DNA from: Halovibrio salipaludis | GTDB taxonomy: Bacteria > Pseudomonadota > Gammaproteobacteria > Pseudomonadales > Oleiphilaceae | Assembly (NCBI RefSeq): GCF_002286965.1 | Contig: NZ_NSKD01000002.1 | Span: 62,001 to 126,000, forward strand | Length of the DNA stretch: 64,000 nt | Direction: 5' to 3' | Shown: positions 11,901 through 22,142 of the stretch, in pieces | Layout: every line of letters begins with the position of its first letter | Numbering within the stretch: position 1 is the stretch's first letter | Notes under the pieces: generated by a model | Database searches by the model: none | What the model was told of the DNA's origin: nothing | Seen by the model: only the letters and a program-made list of their open reading frames with translations | Made by a program: the position numbers and the translations under genes

Positions 11901-12418
11901 TGGAATCACTGGAATCCGCCATCCGACGGATCGACCGCGAGACCCGCGCCCGCTTCCGTGAGACCTTTGACGCCATCAACCAGGGGCTGCAGAACCTGTT
12001 CCCGCGGGTATTCGGCGGCGGCAGCGCGCACCTGGAGATGACCGGGGATGATCTTTTGGAAACCGGTGTGGCGATCATGGCGCGGCCCCCGGGCAAGAAG
12101 AACACCACCATCCATCTGCTTTCCGGCGGCGAGAAGGCACTGACCGCGATCGCGCTGGTGTTCTCCATCTTCCAGCTCAACCCGGCTCCCTTCTGCATGC
12201 TCGACGAGGTGGATGCGCCGCTGGACGATGCCAACGTCGGCCGCTACGCGAAGATGGTGAAGGAGATGAGCGAGCACGTTCAGTTCATCTACATCACCCA
12301 CAACAAGATCTCCATGGAGCTGTCCAATCAGCTCATGGGTGTGACCATGCACGAACCCGGGGTTTCCCGGCTGGTCTCCGTGGATGTTGAGGAAGCGGCG
12401 GTCCTGGCTGACAGCTGA
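8921..12418 (+). CDS. smc: Chromosome segregation ATPase Smc
   Basis: Core ATPase of the bacterial condensin. 1165 residues, normal for the family. The head is split: the N-terminal part has Walker A GPNGCGKSN (about 32-40), and the C-terminal part has signature LSGGEK (1067-1072) and Walker B MLDEVD with D1095. Between them, two very long coiled coils rich in E, Q, R and A flank a hinge at about residues 500-660. The Shine-Dalgarno is weak and the gene is 11 bases after the GntR gene. The partner genes scpA and scpB lie 3-4 kb upstream. Use of Smc-ScpAB rather than MukBEF separates this organism from enterics and vibrios. Confidence 0.98.
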   Translation: MRLKSIKLAGFKSFVEPTTVPFPSNMTAVVGPNGCGKSNIIDAVRWVMGESSAKYLRGEAMSDVIFNGSTSRKPVGQASIELVFDNSDGTAPGEYGRFNEISVKRRVTREGQSDYFMNGAKCRRRDITDLFLGTGLGPRSYAIIEQGMISRLIEAKPEELRHYIEEAAGISRYKERRRETENRMRRTQENIDRLTDLRDELDRQLQHLEKQAEAAEKYRALKQEEREKQAELAVLRWRDLDASLQEHRRAISEAETAQEKVVTERTSLESELESLRQEHSDRSERFNQAQGRYYEAGAEIARVEQNLENQKRNARQAADDLEQALASRKEVARELEQDQERLDSVATELSNVEPELENAEAKAEEYGERLAEAESRMQDWQQRWEDFSQRSADDRQQAEVGQSRIKASEDALLKLRERRQRLEEERAALDHDDRSGEEATLENEREEQQARVEEARERVETHTEQLERDREAIEQLEPELNEKRGRLQALNGRLASEQALLEGQLGDSDERRREWISQQGWDQARRLAQTLEVSEGWEKAVEAVLGPLAQALVLNPDDYDDTVLTQAPSGLTIVHASGTGADAGPGTLLAEVGRGGSVAGWLDRVWCANDLNDALARRGALAEGESLVTPGGVWVGPEWLRLPDEGDDDTGIIERQKRIEALEEESASLQEAVTEGEERLQQLRASRDETEAALEEARAALSEARESLSATESRLEAFRARMEQVRERARRISEDLADLDAQEADENERLEEARASWQEAMDRMNENADWKESLLSERDDLRTKLDDERQQARHARDHHHQLQLQVQDLKNRKEALEQTLERMKSQQGRLDERIEVQRETRENAEAPIQDLEMELEGLLERRVQEEEKLNEAREALDAIDEQVRDREQRRGQVEQDVQQAREKLEKLRMDAQAIELQAGQYLEQLEELEVSLEDVRAGLPEDATAEAWQQELTRIGNRIQRLGAINLAAIDEYRVASERKTYLDEQDQDLQEALESLESAIRRIDRETRARFRETFDAINQGLQNLFPRVFGGGSAHLEMTGDDLLETGVAIMARPPGKKNTTIHLLSGGEKALTAIALVFSIFQLNPAPFCMLDEVDAPLDDANVGRYAKMVKEMSEHVQFIYITHNKISMELSNQLMGVTMHEPGVSRLVSVDVEEAAVLADS

Positions 12419-12535
12419 TGAACAAGCCGCAATGCCCCGGCATTGTCTTGACCGGGGTCATTGCCTAAAGTGGCAGTCAAAACGGGCGCACCGGGATGCG
12501 CCGGGGGCACAACCCTTGAGGACAGATAGAGGATC

Positions 12536-15660
<3,125 letters not shown>

Positions 15661-15729
15661 CTGTGTCACAGAATCGTCAGCCGCCCCCTGAATCTGAGAA
15701 CCAGTACGGATCCGCCCCATGGCGGATCC
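15661..15729. repeat. Two inverted repeats after ligA
   Basis: Directly behind the ligA stop lies CTGTG-T-CACAG (15661-15671). Further on, GGATCCGCC (15708-15716) and GGCGGATCC (15721-15729) form a perfect 9-bp stem with a CCAT loop. Neither is followed by a T tract, so they are not standard rho-independent terminators. They could protect the ligA 3' end or act on the next gene. Confidence 0.5.
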
Positions 15730-15786
15730 CCTACCATGGACGACGTTTCGAGACCCGACGGCCCCCGACCCGGGAGAATGTCATCC

Positions 15787-18501
15787 GTGAGTTTGAGCAC
15801 GAACGCTGTTCCAGTGTGCCGTTCCATGAAGGCGCTGCTTCTGGCCCTGCCACTGCTGCTGATGGGCTGTGGGGATACCAGTAATTCCCCGGAGGATCCG
15901 CGGATTCTCGGCTTTCCGCCCCAGGTGGCCTATCTGGGCGTGGACTACAATTACAACTTCGGCGCCGTGGGCGGCGACAATCTCCTCAACTATTCGCTGG
16001 TCAACAACCCCTCCTGGCTGGCCCTGGAAGCGACCACCAACAAGGCCCGCAAGGGTATCGTCCTGAGAGGCGTGCCCGGCATTACCGGCGGACGTGAAGG
16101 CGAGGACGACCTGGGGCAGTACGACAGCATCCGTATCGCCACCAATGACGGCAACCTCATTGGCGACAGCGAGTTCAGTGTCGAGGTCCGGCACAATCCC
16201 CTGGAGGTGGTGTCCGGCACCGTCACCGAAGGGGAACCCTACGAACCTGACGTCAGCAAGGATTCGGATGAGGTCTGCGGGATTCCGGACATGAGCGTGA
16301 GCCCGGATGTGACGGTCAATCACCAGAAACTTGTTACAGGAAATGAAGAGGTAGCGGGACCTGGCGACTATGGCAGTGGTTCCAGGAACTACCAGACCTA
16401 TCGTTCCCTGATCCGGGTGGATCTGGGGCAGCCCTCGGTCGAGCCGGTTTCGGTGCGGTTCCGCATCCAGGGGCAGGAGGCGTGTGACTCAGCGGATGCG
16501 GGGGAGGAGCTGCCCTGTGAGTATGAGGGTGGCAATCAGGGGCGGGCCCTCTACGGGGAGGACCTGGTCCTGGACGGTAACACCCGCTACGGGTCCGGGT
16601 TCCCGGAGCCGCCTGACTACATCGAGTACCTCAATGAAGACGAGACAGGCGGGACCGGTCTGCTCCATTTTGAGGCCGGGCAGACCACCTGCTTCATCCC
16701 GGTCTGGGTGCATGATGACAGCCTCGCCGAGAACACGGAATTCTTCGACGTAGAGCTGGAGGAAGTCACAGAGGGCATTGCCGCCCTGGACCAGGACGGC
16801 GCAGTGCGTACCCGGAGCATTCCGGTTGAGGATGAGACGCCAACGGCGGATTTCGAGGCGGAAAGTATTACTGTCAGTGAAGGCAGAAGCCGGCAGGTGA
16901 CCGCTACATTGAGTCGTTCGAATGATACAGGTGCAGCGCTGTATGCGGCCGTTGAGGTTCTGAACCAGGAGAATGAATTGGCCAGCGATGTTGAAGTGTG
17001 CAATTCGTCCACCTGCGTAACTCCATCAGAAGACGGATCCCTTGTCATCGAATTTGGGGCCGGAGATGACCAGACTACATTTGATGTGATTGCCCAGAGC
17101 GGTGGTGAGTCCGGTGCGCCGTTGCAGGAAGAACGTATGCGGGAGCTTCAGTTTGACCAGAGCTTCCAGTACGGCCGGGAATTCGCGGCAGCGACAACGG
17201 ACAGCACCGTTGAGACGTATATCAACGAATGGACAGACGATGTAACCCAGAGCCAACTTGGATTTCCTGTTAAGAGCCTGGTTGCCGGGACCCTGGGAGA
17301 GGTCTATGTGGCGGGCGTTGACAGCTCCAACAAGATCCGTCTTCAGAGCATCAACCGGCTTGGCAGTCCAGATTCCGGTGCGGATGCGCAGAATGATGTC
17401 GTGGCCCTTGGGCAAGACAGTGGCGTGGATAGTGGTGACTGGCCCCAGACGTCGGACTCAATCCAGCTGGCCTTTGCGGGCGAGAATACCGGCACAACCG
17501 GCTCCCCGCAGGTCACCCGCTACCTTGGATTGGCTTATCCAACGGCTTCTGACGAGGGGATGGTGAAGCTTTTCCGTTCTACTATCTCCCAGGAAGACAC
17601 CGACAATGATGGAACCAATGAGGCGGTTCGCTCTGAAAAAAGCGAAGAGTTCCTGTGGCAGAGAGCGCCCGTTGCGGACGGGACATGGAACCAGCAGGCT
17701 CTGAGTGTGAACCAGGATGGAAACCTTTACGCGGGCGCTCTTGGTGATGATTCTGTGCGCGTGACGCGCATTGATACCGGTGAGGACAGTGACACCGGGG
17801 AGCCTGTTGCCGACCAGCCCTGGACGGAACCACTGAAGGCCACTGCCCCCTCACTCAATGGGCTCTTTGCCACCGGCACAGCCGGTATCGTGGCCCTGGG
17901 CAGCGACGGGGGTGCGGTTGATCCCGGTACCATCATCGGCGGTGAGGACTTCTATCTGTTCTCCCGCAATGCGGATGGTGGGGCCGTGAATGAGCGGGTC
18001 CAGTTCGGTACGGAGGGGGATGACAATGCCAGGCTTTCCGAGGCGGATGGGAGCCGCTTCTGGCTGGCCGGTGATGAGGGCGGTCCCTATGAAGTGGATG
18101 GATCCGGTGGCTTTGAGGAAGACGCGGAGGGGGACAGCGGACCATTCCTGATTGCCGTGAACAGTAATGGCGATCTGCAGGGGGCGATCCATCCCGGCAG
18201 CCTTGAGGATCAGAAAGGGCAGGTTGGGAATATTCGGGCACTTGCTGTTTCCGGGGATAACGCCTTCATAGCCGGGCAGACCGAGGATGAAAGAGTCTAC
18301 CTGATGGGCTTGCGCTATACCGGTTCCCAGTCCGGGGATGAGCCATCAATTGAGCAGCGCTGGAGCGCGACTATTGATGACGTGGACGCGATCGTGGATA
18401 TGGACAGTTATCGTGATCGCAAGCTTTATCTCGTGATGGATGTGGGCAACGAACAGCGCATCCGCCTCTACGATCAGGTCGGCAATCCGCTGACGCAATA
18501 A
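15787..18501 (+). CDS. Large lipoprotein with Ig-like and Calx-beta-like regions
   Basis: Function unknown. The start chosen is GTG at 15787, nine bases after GGGAGA (15772-15777); ATGs at 15736, 15778 and 15826 are alternatives without good spacing. It then begins with a lipoprotein signal ending in LLLMGC, so Cys28 would be lipidated. Residues about 35-120 resemble a cadherin/Ig-type fold (FPPQVAYLGVDYNYNFGAVG). Residues about 180-370 resemble two Calx-beta-type units (EAGQTTCFIPVWVHDD, SITVSEGRSRQVTATLSRS). The rest has repeated SDGGA/GDEGG turns and may be a propeller-like surface domain. It is acidic, about 904 residues. It is probably an exported surface protein; homologues would have to be checked by profile search. 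Confidence 0.7.
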   Translation: MSLSTNAVPVCRSMKALLLALPLLLMGCGDTSNSPEDPRILGFPPQVAYLGVDYNYNFGAVGGDNLLNYSLVNNPSWLALEATTNKARKGIVLRGVPGITGGREGEDDLGQYDSIRIATNDGNLIGDSEFSVEVRHNPLEVVSGTVTEGEPYEPDVSKDSDEVCGIPDMSVSPDVTVNHQKLVTGNEEVAGPGDYGSGSRNYQTYRSLIRVDLGQPSVEPVSVRFRIQGQEACDSADAGEELPCEYEGGNQGRALYGEDLVLDGNTRYGSGFPEPPDYIEYLNEDETGGTGLLHFEAGQTTCFIPVWVHDDSLAENTEFFDVELEEVTEGIAALDQDGAVRTRSIPVEDETPTADFEAESITVSEGRSRQVTATLSRSNDTGAALYAAVEVLNQENELASDVEVCNSSTCVTPSEDGSLVIEFGAGDDQTTFDVIAQSGGESGAPLQEERMRELQFDQSFQYGREFAAATTDSTVETYINEWTDDVTQSQLGFPVKSLVAGTLGEVYVAGVDSSNKIRLQSINRLGSPDSGADAQNDVVALGQDSGVDSGDWPQTSDSIQLAFAGENTGTTGSPQVTRYLGLAYPTASDEGMVKLFRSTISQEDTDNDGTNEAVRSEKSEEFLWQRAPVADGTWNQQALSVNQDGNLYAGALGDDSVRVTRIDTGEDSDTGEPVADQPWTEPLKATAPSLNGLFATGTAGIVALGSDGGAVDPGTIIGGEDFYLFSRNADGGAVNERVQFGTEGDDNARLSEADGSRFWLAGDEGGPYEVDGSGGFEEDAEGDSGPFLIAVNSNGDLQGAIHPGSLEDQKGQVGNIRALAVSGDNAFIAGQTEDERVYLMGLRYTGSQSGDEPSIEQRWSATIDDVDAIVDMDSYRDRKLYLVMDVGNEQRIRLYDQVGNPLTQ

Positions 18502-18513
18502 GCTCCCACCTGA

Positions 18514-19140
18514 TCAGATGGTGGTATGCAGGTGGTGCCCGTCTGCATACAGGCGCAGGAAGTCCGTACCCGTGACAATGCCCGCCGGCTGGTTGTTGTG
18601 GTTGATGACCAGCGCGGCGCTGAGCTCATGGCTGAGCATCTGTTGGGCCAGGTGGTGGGCATCGGTCTCCGGGGTGACGGTTATGAAGGAGGGAAGCTCG
18701 CAGCCGGACAGGGGCGTAGTCTCATCCATGCCTTCACGGATCTGTCGCAGGATCCAGGTTTCATCGATGAGGCCCGCGACTTCTCCCGCGTCCGTGGTCA
18801 CCACCAGGTGATGGACCAGGTGGTGGGCCATGGTATCCAGGGCCATTCGCAGTGGCGCCTTTGCGCTGATGGTGTGGAGCGCCTGGGACGCAAGCCGGCT
18901 TGAAGGGAGGTAGGGAGACTCCGCATCCCCCTCACCGCTGGACTCCTCCTGGTATTCCTGCAGGGCGCGACGGACCTCGGGCTTTCCCTGGAACCGGGCC
19001 GGCTCCTCGGGCTGCTCCGTGTTCGATGCCGTCCGGCGGATGGCATCGGTTTCGTCCGTTCCCTGGACACGCCTTGCACGCAGCGCCTCAGGCAGACGGG
19101 TGCCGACCGGGCGGCCGGGCTCTGCGATGTGAATGGCCAT
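18514..19140 (-). CDS. Tandem CBS-domain protein
   Basis: 208 residues with a polar N-terminal half and a C-terminal pair of CBS motifs (about 85-145, HTISAKAPLRMALDTMAHH; about 150-205, FITVTPETDAHHLAQQML and PAGIVTGTDFLRL). CBS pairs usually bind adenine nucleotides and regulate a partner; none is fused here. The ATG at 19140 is preferred because GGGGG lies seven bases upstream; a GTG at 19188 without a ribosome binding site would add 16 residues. It is convergent with the large lipoprotein gene (12-bp gap). It is unusually His-rich near the second CBS unit. Specific role unknown. Confidence 0.75.
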   Translation of the reverse strand: MAIHIAEPGRPVGTRLPEALRARRVQGTDETDAIRRTASNTEQPEEPARFQGKPEVRRALQEYQEESSGEGDAESPYLPSSRLASQALHTISAKAPLRMALDTMAHHLVHHLVVTTDAGEVAGLIDETWILRQIREGMDETTPLSGCELPSFITVTPETDAHHLAQQMLSHELSAALVINHNNQPAGIVTGTDFLRLYADGHHLHTTI

Positions 19141-19209
19141 TGAATCGCCCCCAATTGATCCGTTTCCAAAGGTTATCGGCCGGTTCACGGAAAACTCAAG
19201 GAACCAGCG

Positions 19210-20325
19210 CTAACTCCTGGCGAATCGTTGAGGGCTGACACGTTGCGCCGTGTCCGCCGGAAGGGGGGAGGGTGTGCCTGAAACCTGGGCCGCGAGATGC
19301 GCCGCGAGCAGGGGGGCGTACATCAGGCCCTTGCCGCCCAGGCCGGCAAGTACAAACCGGCCATTGAGCTGGCCTGCCACAGGCATATGGTCCGGCGTTG
19401 TGCTCCGGAAGCCTACCCAGTGTCCGGATTCCCGACTTCCCTCCAGCTGATCCGCAAGTGTCGGGAGCCAGTGGCTCAGATTCTCAATGTTGGCCTGATC
19501 GCTGGGGTCATCCGGTGTTTCCAGGTCGGAATCCCGGTCGAAGGTGGCCCCCACGCACAGCCGGCCACTGAACGGAGGCAACGCATAGCCTGCCCCGGCC
19601 AGCGCTACACGGGGAGTGGACGAGGGGGCGGGCAGGGTGGTGAGCTGCCCTCTGATGCGGCCCAGGGGCAGGTCCGACGCCCACTCGGTGGTTTGGGCGC
19701 CCGTGGCGACAATCAGGGTCGACGCCTCAAGGGTCTCTCCTTCCGGAAGGGCCACCCGCCAGGAATCCGCGCTGGCCTGAATCCGGTTCCCGTCCGCGGT
19801 TGCGGTGATCGTGCGTATCATCGGATGGCTGAGTGCGGCCTGCCGGAGCGCATCCACGCGTATATGCCCTCCGCCAGGGAACCAGAGCCCGGGTACCTCG
19901 AGCTCAAGCCCGCTCAGCAGCGAGGCCCGGTCACTGTCGACCGGTTCCAGGAATTCCGGATCCCACTGGTTGCGGGCCAGGAGTTTCTGTTGCCGTTGCT
20001 GCTCCCTTTGGTTCCAGGCCAGGCTCAGTGTCCCGGTTGGCGACCAGAAATCGATCTCCGGATGCTGCGTCTGAAGGTAGGTGTAGAATCCCGATGCGGC
20101 CAGAAAGGCCTGATGGGCGAAGCGGGTTTCCGGGGTGTAGTCCACCGCCGGCTTCATGTAGAGCGCTCCCCGGCGTTCCGGGTCGGGCGGGAAAGGCGGG
20201 GCGGGATCCAGTACGGTCACAGGCGTACCGCTCTCCGCAAGCCGGCGTGCCGCAAGGCTTCCGGCTACACCGCCGCCGGCGATGATCACGCCCGGTTGTG
20301 GATCCGATGCATCATAAGAGGCCAT
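19210..20325 (-). CDS. FAD-dependent oxidoreductase, MnmC C-domain-like
   Basis: 371-residue DAO-fold flavoprotein: Rossmann motif VIIAGGGVAGSLAARRL at residues 13-29, then GALYMKP, a DAO substrate domain, and the C-terminal RSTTPDHMPVAGQ and LGGKGLMYAPLLAAHLAAQ. These closing motifs resemble the FAD domain of MnmC, which converts cmnm5(s2)U34 to nm5(s2)U34 in tRNA. The methyltransferase half of MnmC is absent here, so this would be a stand-alone oxidase domain or a paralogue with another amine substrate. It is divergent from the MshEN gene. Confidence 0.65.
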   Translation of the reverse strand: MASYDASDPQPGVIIAGGGVAGSLAARRLAESGTPVTVLDPAPPFPPDPERRGALYMKPAVDYTPETRFAHQAFLAASGFYTYLQTQHPEIDFWSPTGTLSLAWNQREQQRQQKLLARNQWDPEFLEPVDSDRASLLSGLELEVPGLWFPGGGHIRVDALRQAALSHPMIRTITATADGNRIQASADSWRVALPEGETLEASTLIVATGAQTTEWASDLPLGRIRGQLTTLPAPSSTPRVALAGAGYALPPFSGRLCVGATFDRDSDLETPDDPSDQANIENLSHWLPTLADQLEGSRESGHWVGFRSTTPDHMPVAGQLNGRFVLAGLGGKGLMYAPLLAAHLAAQVSGTPSPLPADTAQRVSPQRFARS

Positions 20326-20346
20326 TTGACGTTCCGTTACCTTTCA

Positions 20347-20373
20347 TAAAGTTTAATTTCTGTACACGGATCA
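20347..20373 (+). promoter_or_regulatory. Sigma-28 (FliA)-type promoter before the MshEN gene
   Basis: A perfect -35 TAAAGTTT (20347-20354) is followed after exactly 11 bp by ACGGATCA (20366-20373), which matches 5 of 8 positions of the GCCGATAA -10. The start codon of the downstream gene is about 55 bases beyond. Its closeness to the flagellar cluster supports the call. A sigma-70 TATGAT at 20387 without a -35 is the alternative. Confidence 0.45.
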
Positions 20374-20430
20374 CAGGCCGCGCCACTATGATCCCGGATT
20401 TTCGGATTGCACAACAAGAGGGTGGCATCC

Positions 20431-21171
20431 ATGGCAACGCCCAATTCCCAGCAGCTTGAGAAAAGCCGTCTCGGTCGGATCCTGGTCAATCGGGGCTACA
20501 TCACCGACTACCAGCTCCAGGTGGCGCTGGAGGAACAGCGCGAATCCGGCGACAGGCTGGGTGCGATTCTCGTGCGGGCGGGCTGGCTTTCCGAGCGGGA
20601 GCTGCAGCGCACGCTGCGTCACCAGAACCGGTACCGTTATGCGGCGGCATTGACCGCCATGGTGATCACGCCGCTTCAGCCGGTGGCTGCACTGGCATCG
20701 CCCACTCCGGCGCTGCCCGCCAAGGGGCCCCAGACCAGCAGCCAGCAGGTGCGCATTGACAGTGCCAGCATGCAGGCGCTGAGTGAGAGTGAAATGGGGG
20801 GCGTTGTGGCCCAGGGGCGCGATACCTTCCCCGCCGGCGCGGTTCAGCTGTCCGCCATTCCGGCCTCCGATGCAGAAGCCGAAGACCAGGCGCTGGATGC
20901 CCTTGAGTTCACGGCCCGCACCTTCCTGCCTGCCATGAATTTCCTGGATGCGGACGTGACGGTGACGGGCGTGGAGTTCGGGCCGGAAGGTCCCGGATTC
21001 GCCGTTGGTGAACAGGGTGGTGTGAGTCTGGCCATGCCGACTCGTATCCGTGAGATCCGCATGGAAGGCATCCGGGTGGATGGTGCGCCCGCTTCCCATT
21101 CGATGGGGAATATCACCATGAGGAACATCCGCTTCTCCAGCGACTCCAGCCTGACCATCAGGTCCCGCTGA
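20431..21171 (+). CDS. MshEN c-di-GMP-binding membrane protein with exported beta-rich domain
   Basis: Unrecognised architecture, 246 residues. Residues 13-36 and 42-65 are two 24-residue MshEN motifs (RLG-x6-G-x6-L-x3-L-x2-Q) separated by exactly five residues, as in the c-di-GMP-binding N-domain of MshE/PilB-type ATPases, but no ATPase follows. A hydrophobic stretch (about 70-88, YAAALTAMVITPLQPVAAL) would cross the inner membrane. The remaining roughly 150 residues are beta-rich and begin with LSESEMGGVVAQG, a motif also seen in the DUF6160-like protein at 59702. ATG at 20431 is chosen: AAGAGGG lies eight bases upstream. It has a sigma-28-like promoter and is convergent with flgN. A c-di-GMP-responsive surface or envelope role is inferred. 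Confidence 0.75.
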   Translation: MATPNSQQLEKSRLGRILVNRGYITDYQLQVALEEQRESGDRLGAILVRAGWLSERELQRTLRHQNRYRYAAALTAMVITPLQPVAALASPTPALPAKGPQTSSQQVRIDSASMQALSESEMGGVVAQGRDTFPAGAVQLSAIPASDAEAEDQALDALEFTARTFLPAMNFLDADVTVTGVEFGPEGPGFAVGEQGGVSLAMPTRIREIRMEGIRVDGAPASHSMGNITMRNIRFSSDSSLTIRSR

Positions 21172-21184
21172 GCCGGGGGCGGCA

Positions 21185-21676
21185 TCAGGCGCTGGCGAAT
21201 ACCTGGCTGTGGGTCAGGCTGCGGGATTCGCCGGTGCTTCCATAGAGCGCCTGCTGCTGGTCCGCGCCGCGGATGATGTCCGAGATACGGGATATGCGCC
21301 GCTGAAGGTGACCGAGGATGCGGCCATTGACGGCATTGCGGTGCTGGCATTCGTTGAGCTGCTGCTGGGCCGCTTCCCAGCGCTTCATCAGGCTTGAATC
21401 GGCACCTGCCTGGTCACGGAGGTAGTCGCTGACGGCCTGGCCACTGTCCGGCCGGTACCCGAGCTGGGCCAGTAGGCGGATTTTCTGTTTCGCCCGTTCC
21501 CTGAGTGCATCGAGCAGTTCGTTCTTCTCACTGGTTGCCTGTTCCAGCTGCTGCATATCGTTGCCGGCCAGGGCACGGTGTTCCTGCTCCAGCACCTCGG
21601 CCAGTCGGGTGAGGTTGGCTTCGTCCTTTTTAAGCAGTTGATCCAGCGTCTCGAACGTTGTCTTGCGATCAGTCAT
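21185..21676 (-). CDS. flgN: Flagellar export chaperone FlgN
   Basis: Cytoplasmic chaperone that escorts the hook-filament junction proteins FlgK and FlgL to the flagellar export gate. 163 residues, almost entirely helical, with the FlgN layout: amphipathic N-terminal helix (LDQLLKKDEANLTRLAEVLEQE), KNELLDALRERAKQK, and a C-terminal coiled coil (NECQHRNAVNGRILGHLQRR). It is the second gene of the flgM-flgN unit, starting seven bases after flgM, and is presumably driven by the sigma-28 promoter before flgM. Confidence 0.88.
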   Translation of the reverse strand: MTDRKTTFETLDQLLKKDEANLTRLAEVLEQEHRALAGNDMQQLEQATSEKNELLDALRERAKQKIRLLAQLGYRPDSGQAVSDYLRDQAGADSSLMKRWEAAQQQLNECQHRNAVNGRILGHLQRRISRISDIIRGADQQQALYGSTGESRSLTHSQVFASA

Positions 21677-21682
21677 GGCGTT

Positions 21683-22006
21683 TTACCCGAAAATGCTGTC
21701 ATCCACATCTAGCATTTTCTGGGCCAGTTTTTCGGCATCGACTGAGTAGGAACCGTCCTCAAGCGCTTCACGGATGCGGGACACCTTGGCGTCGTCCACC
21801 TCCGGTTGTTGCTGGAGCGTCTGCTCTGCAGCCTTGATGTTGCGTGCGTCCGGGCTGAGGTCCACGCGGGTACTTTCGCGCGCCTGTGAGCCGCCTTCCG
21901 CGGGCTGCTGTGGTGCTTTCTGCCCCTGGGCGTCGTCGCGCTGGCGCAGGGTCTGTTTCTGGGTGTTGAGGGCGTTGTTGTTGGCCCCATTGAAATCGAT
22001 TGCCAT
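21683..22006 (-). CDS. flgM: Anti-sigma-28 factor FlgM
   Basis: Binds and holds FliA inactive until it is exported through the completed hook. 107 residues, polar and mostly disordered, with the conserved C-terminal sigma-binding helices (VSRIREALEDGSYSVDAEKL and AQKMLD). ATG at 22006 is chosen with GGGGTG about seven bases upstream; a GTG at 22015 is the alternative. A good sigma-28 promoter lies 39 bp upstream, so FliA and its inhibitor would form a feedback loop. Confidence 0.92.
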   Translation of the reverse strand: MAIDFNGANNNALNTQKQTLRQRDDAQGQKAPQQPAEGGSQARESTRVDLSPDARNIKAAEQTLQQQPEVDDAKVSRIREALEDGSYSVDAEKLAQKMLDVDDSIFG

Positions 22007-22044
22007 GGCTTTCACCCCGTTCGGATCCGGATTCTCTTTGAATT

Positions 22045-22071
22045 GTAACGGCAGCGTGGCCGCAGACTTTA
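22045..22071 (-). promoter_or_regulatory. Sigma-28 (FliA) promoter for flgM-flgN
   Basis: On the minus strand TAAAGTCT, an 11-bp spacer and GCCGTTAC match the FliA consensus TAAAGTTT-N11-GCCGATAA at 7 of 8 and 6 of 8 positions. Transcription would start near 22038, about 32 nt before the flgM ATG. The site lies between flgA and flgM, so flgM-flgN can be expressed apart from flgA. Confidence 0.8.
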
Positions 22072-22142
22072 GCCTTGGGCGGCAATTTTTTCATCATTGG
22101 GCATGGAACTGCCGCTGTTCGGCATGATCCTGCCGCTTCCAC

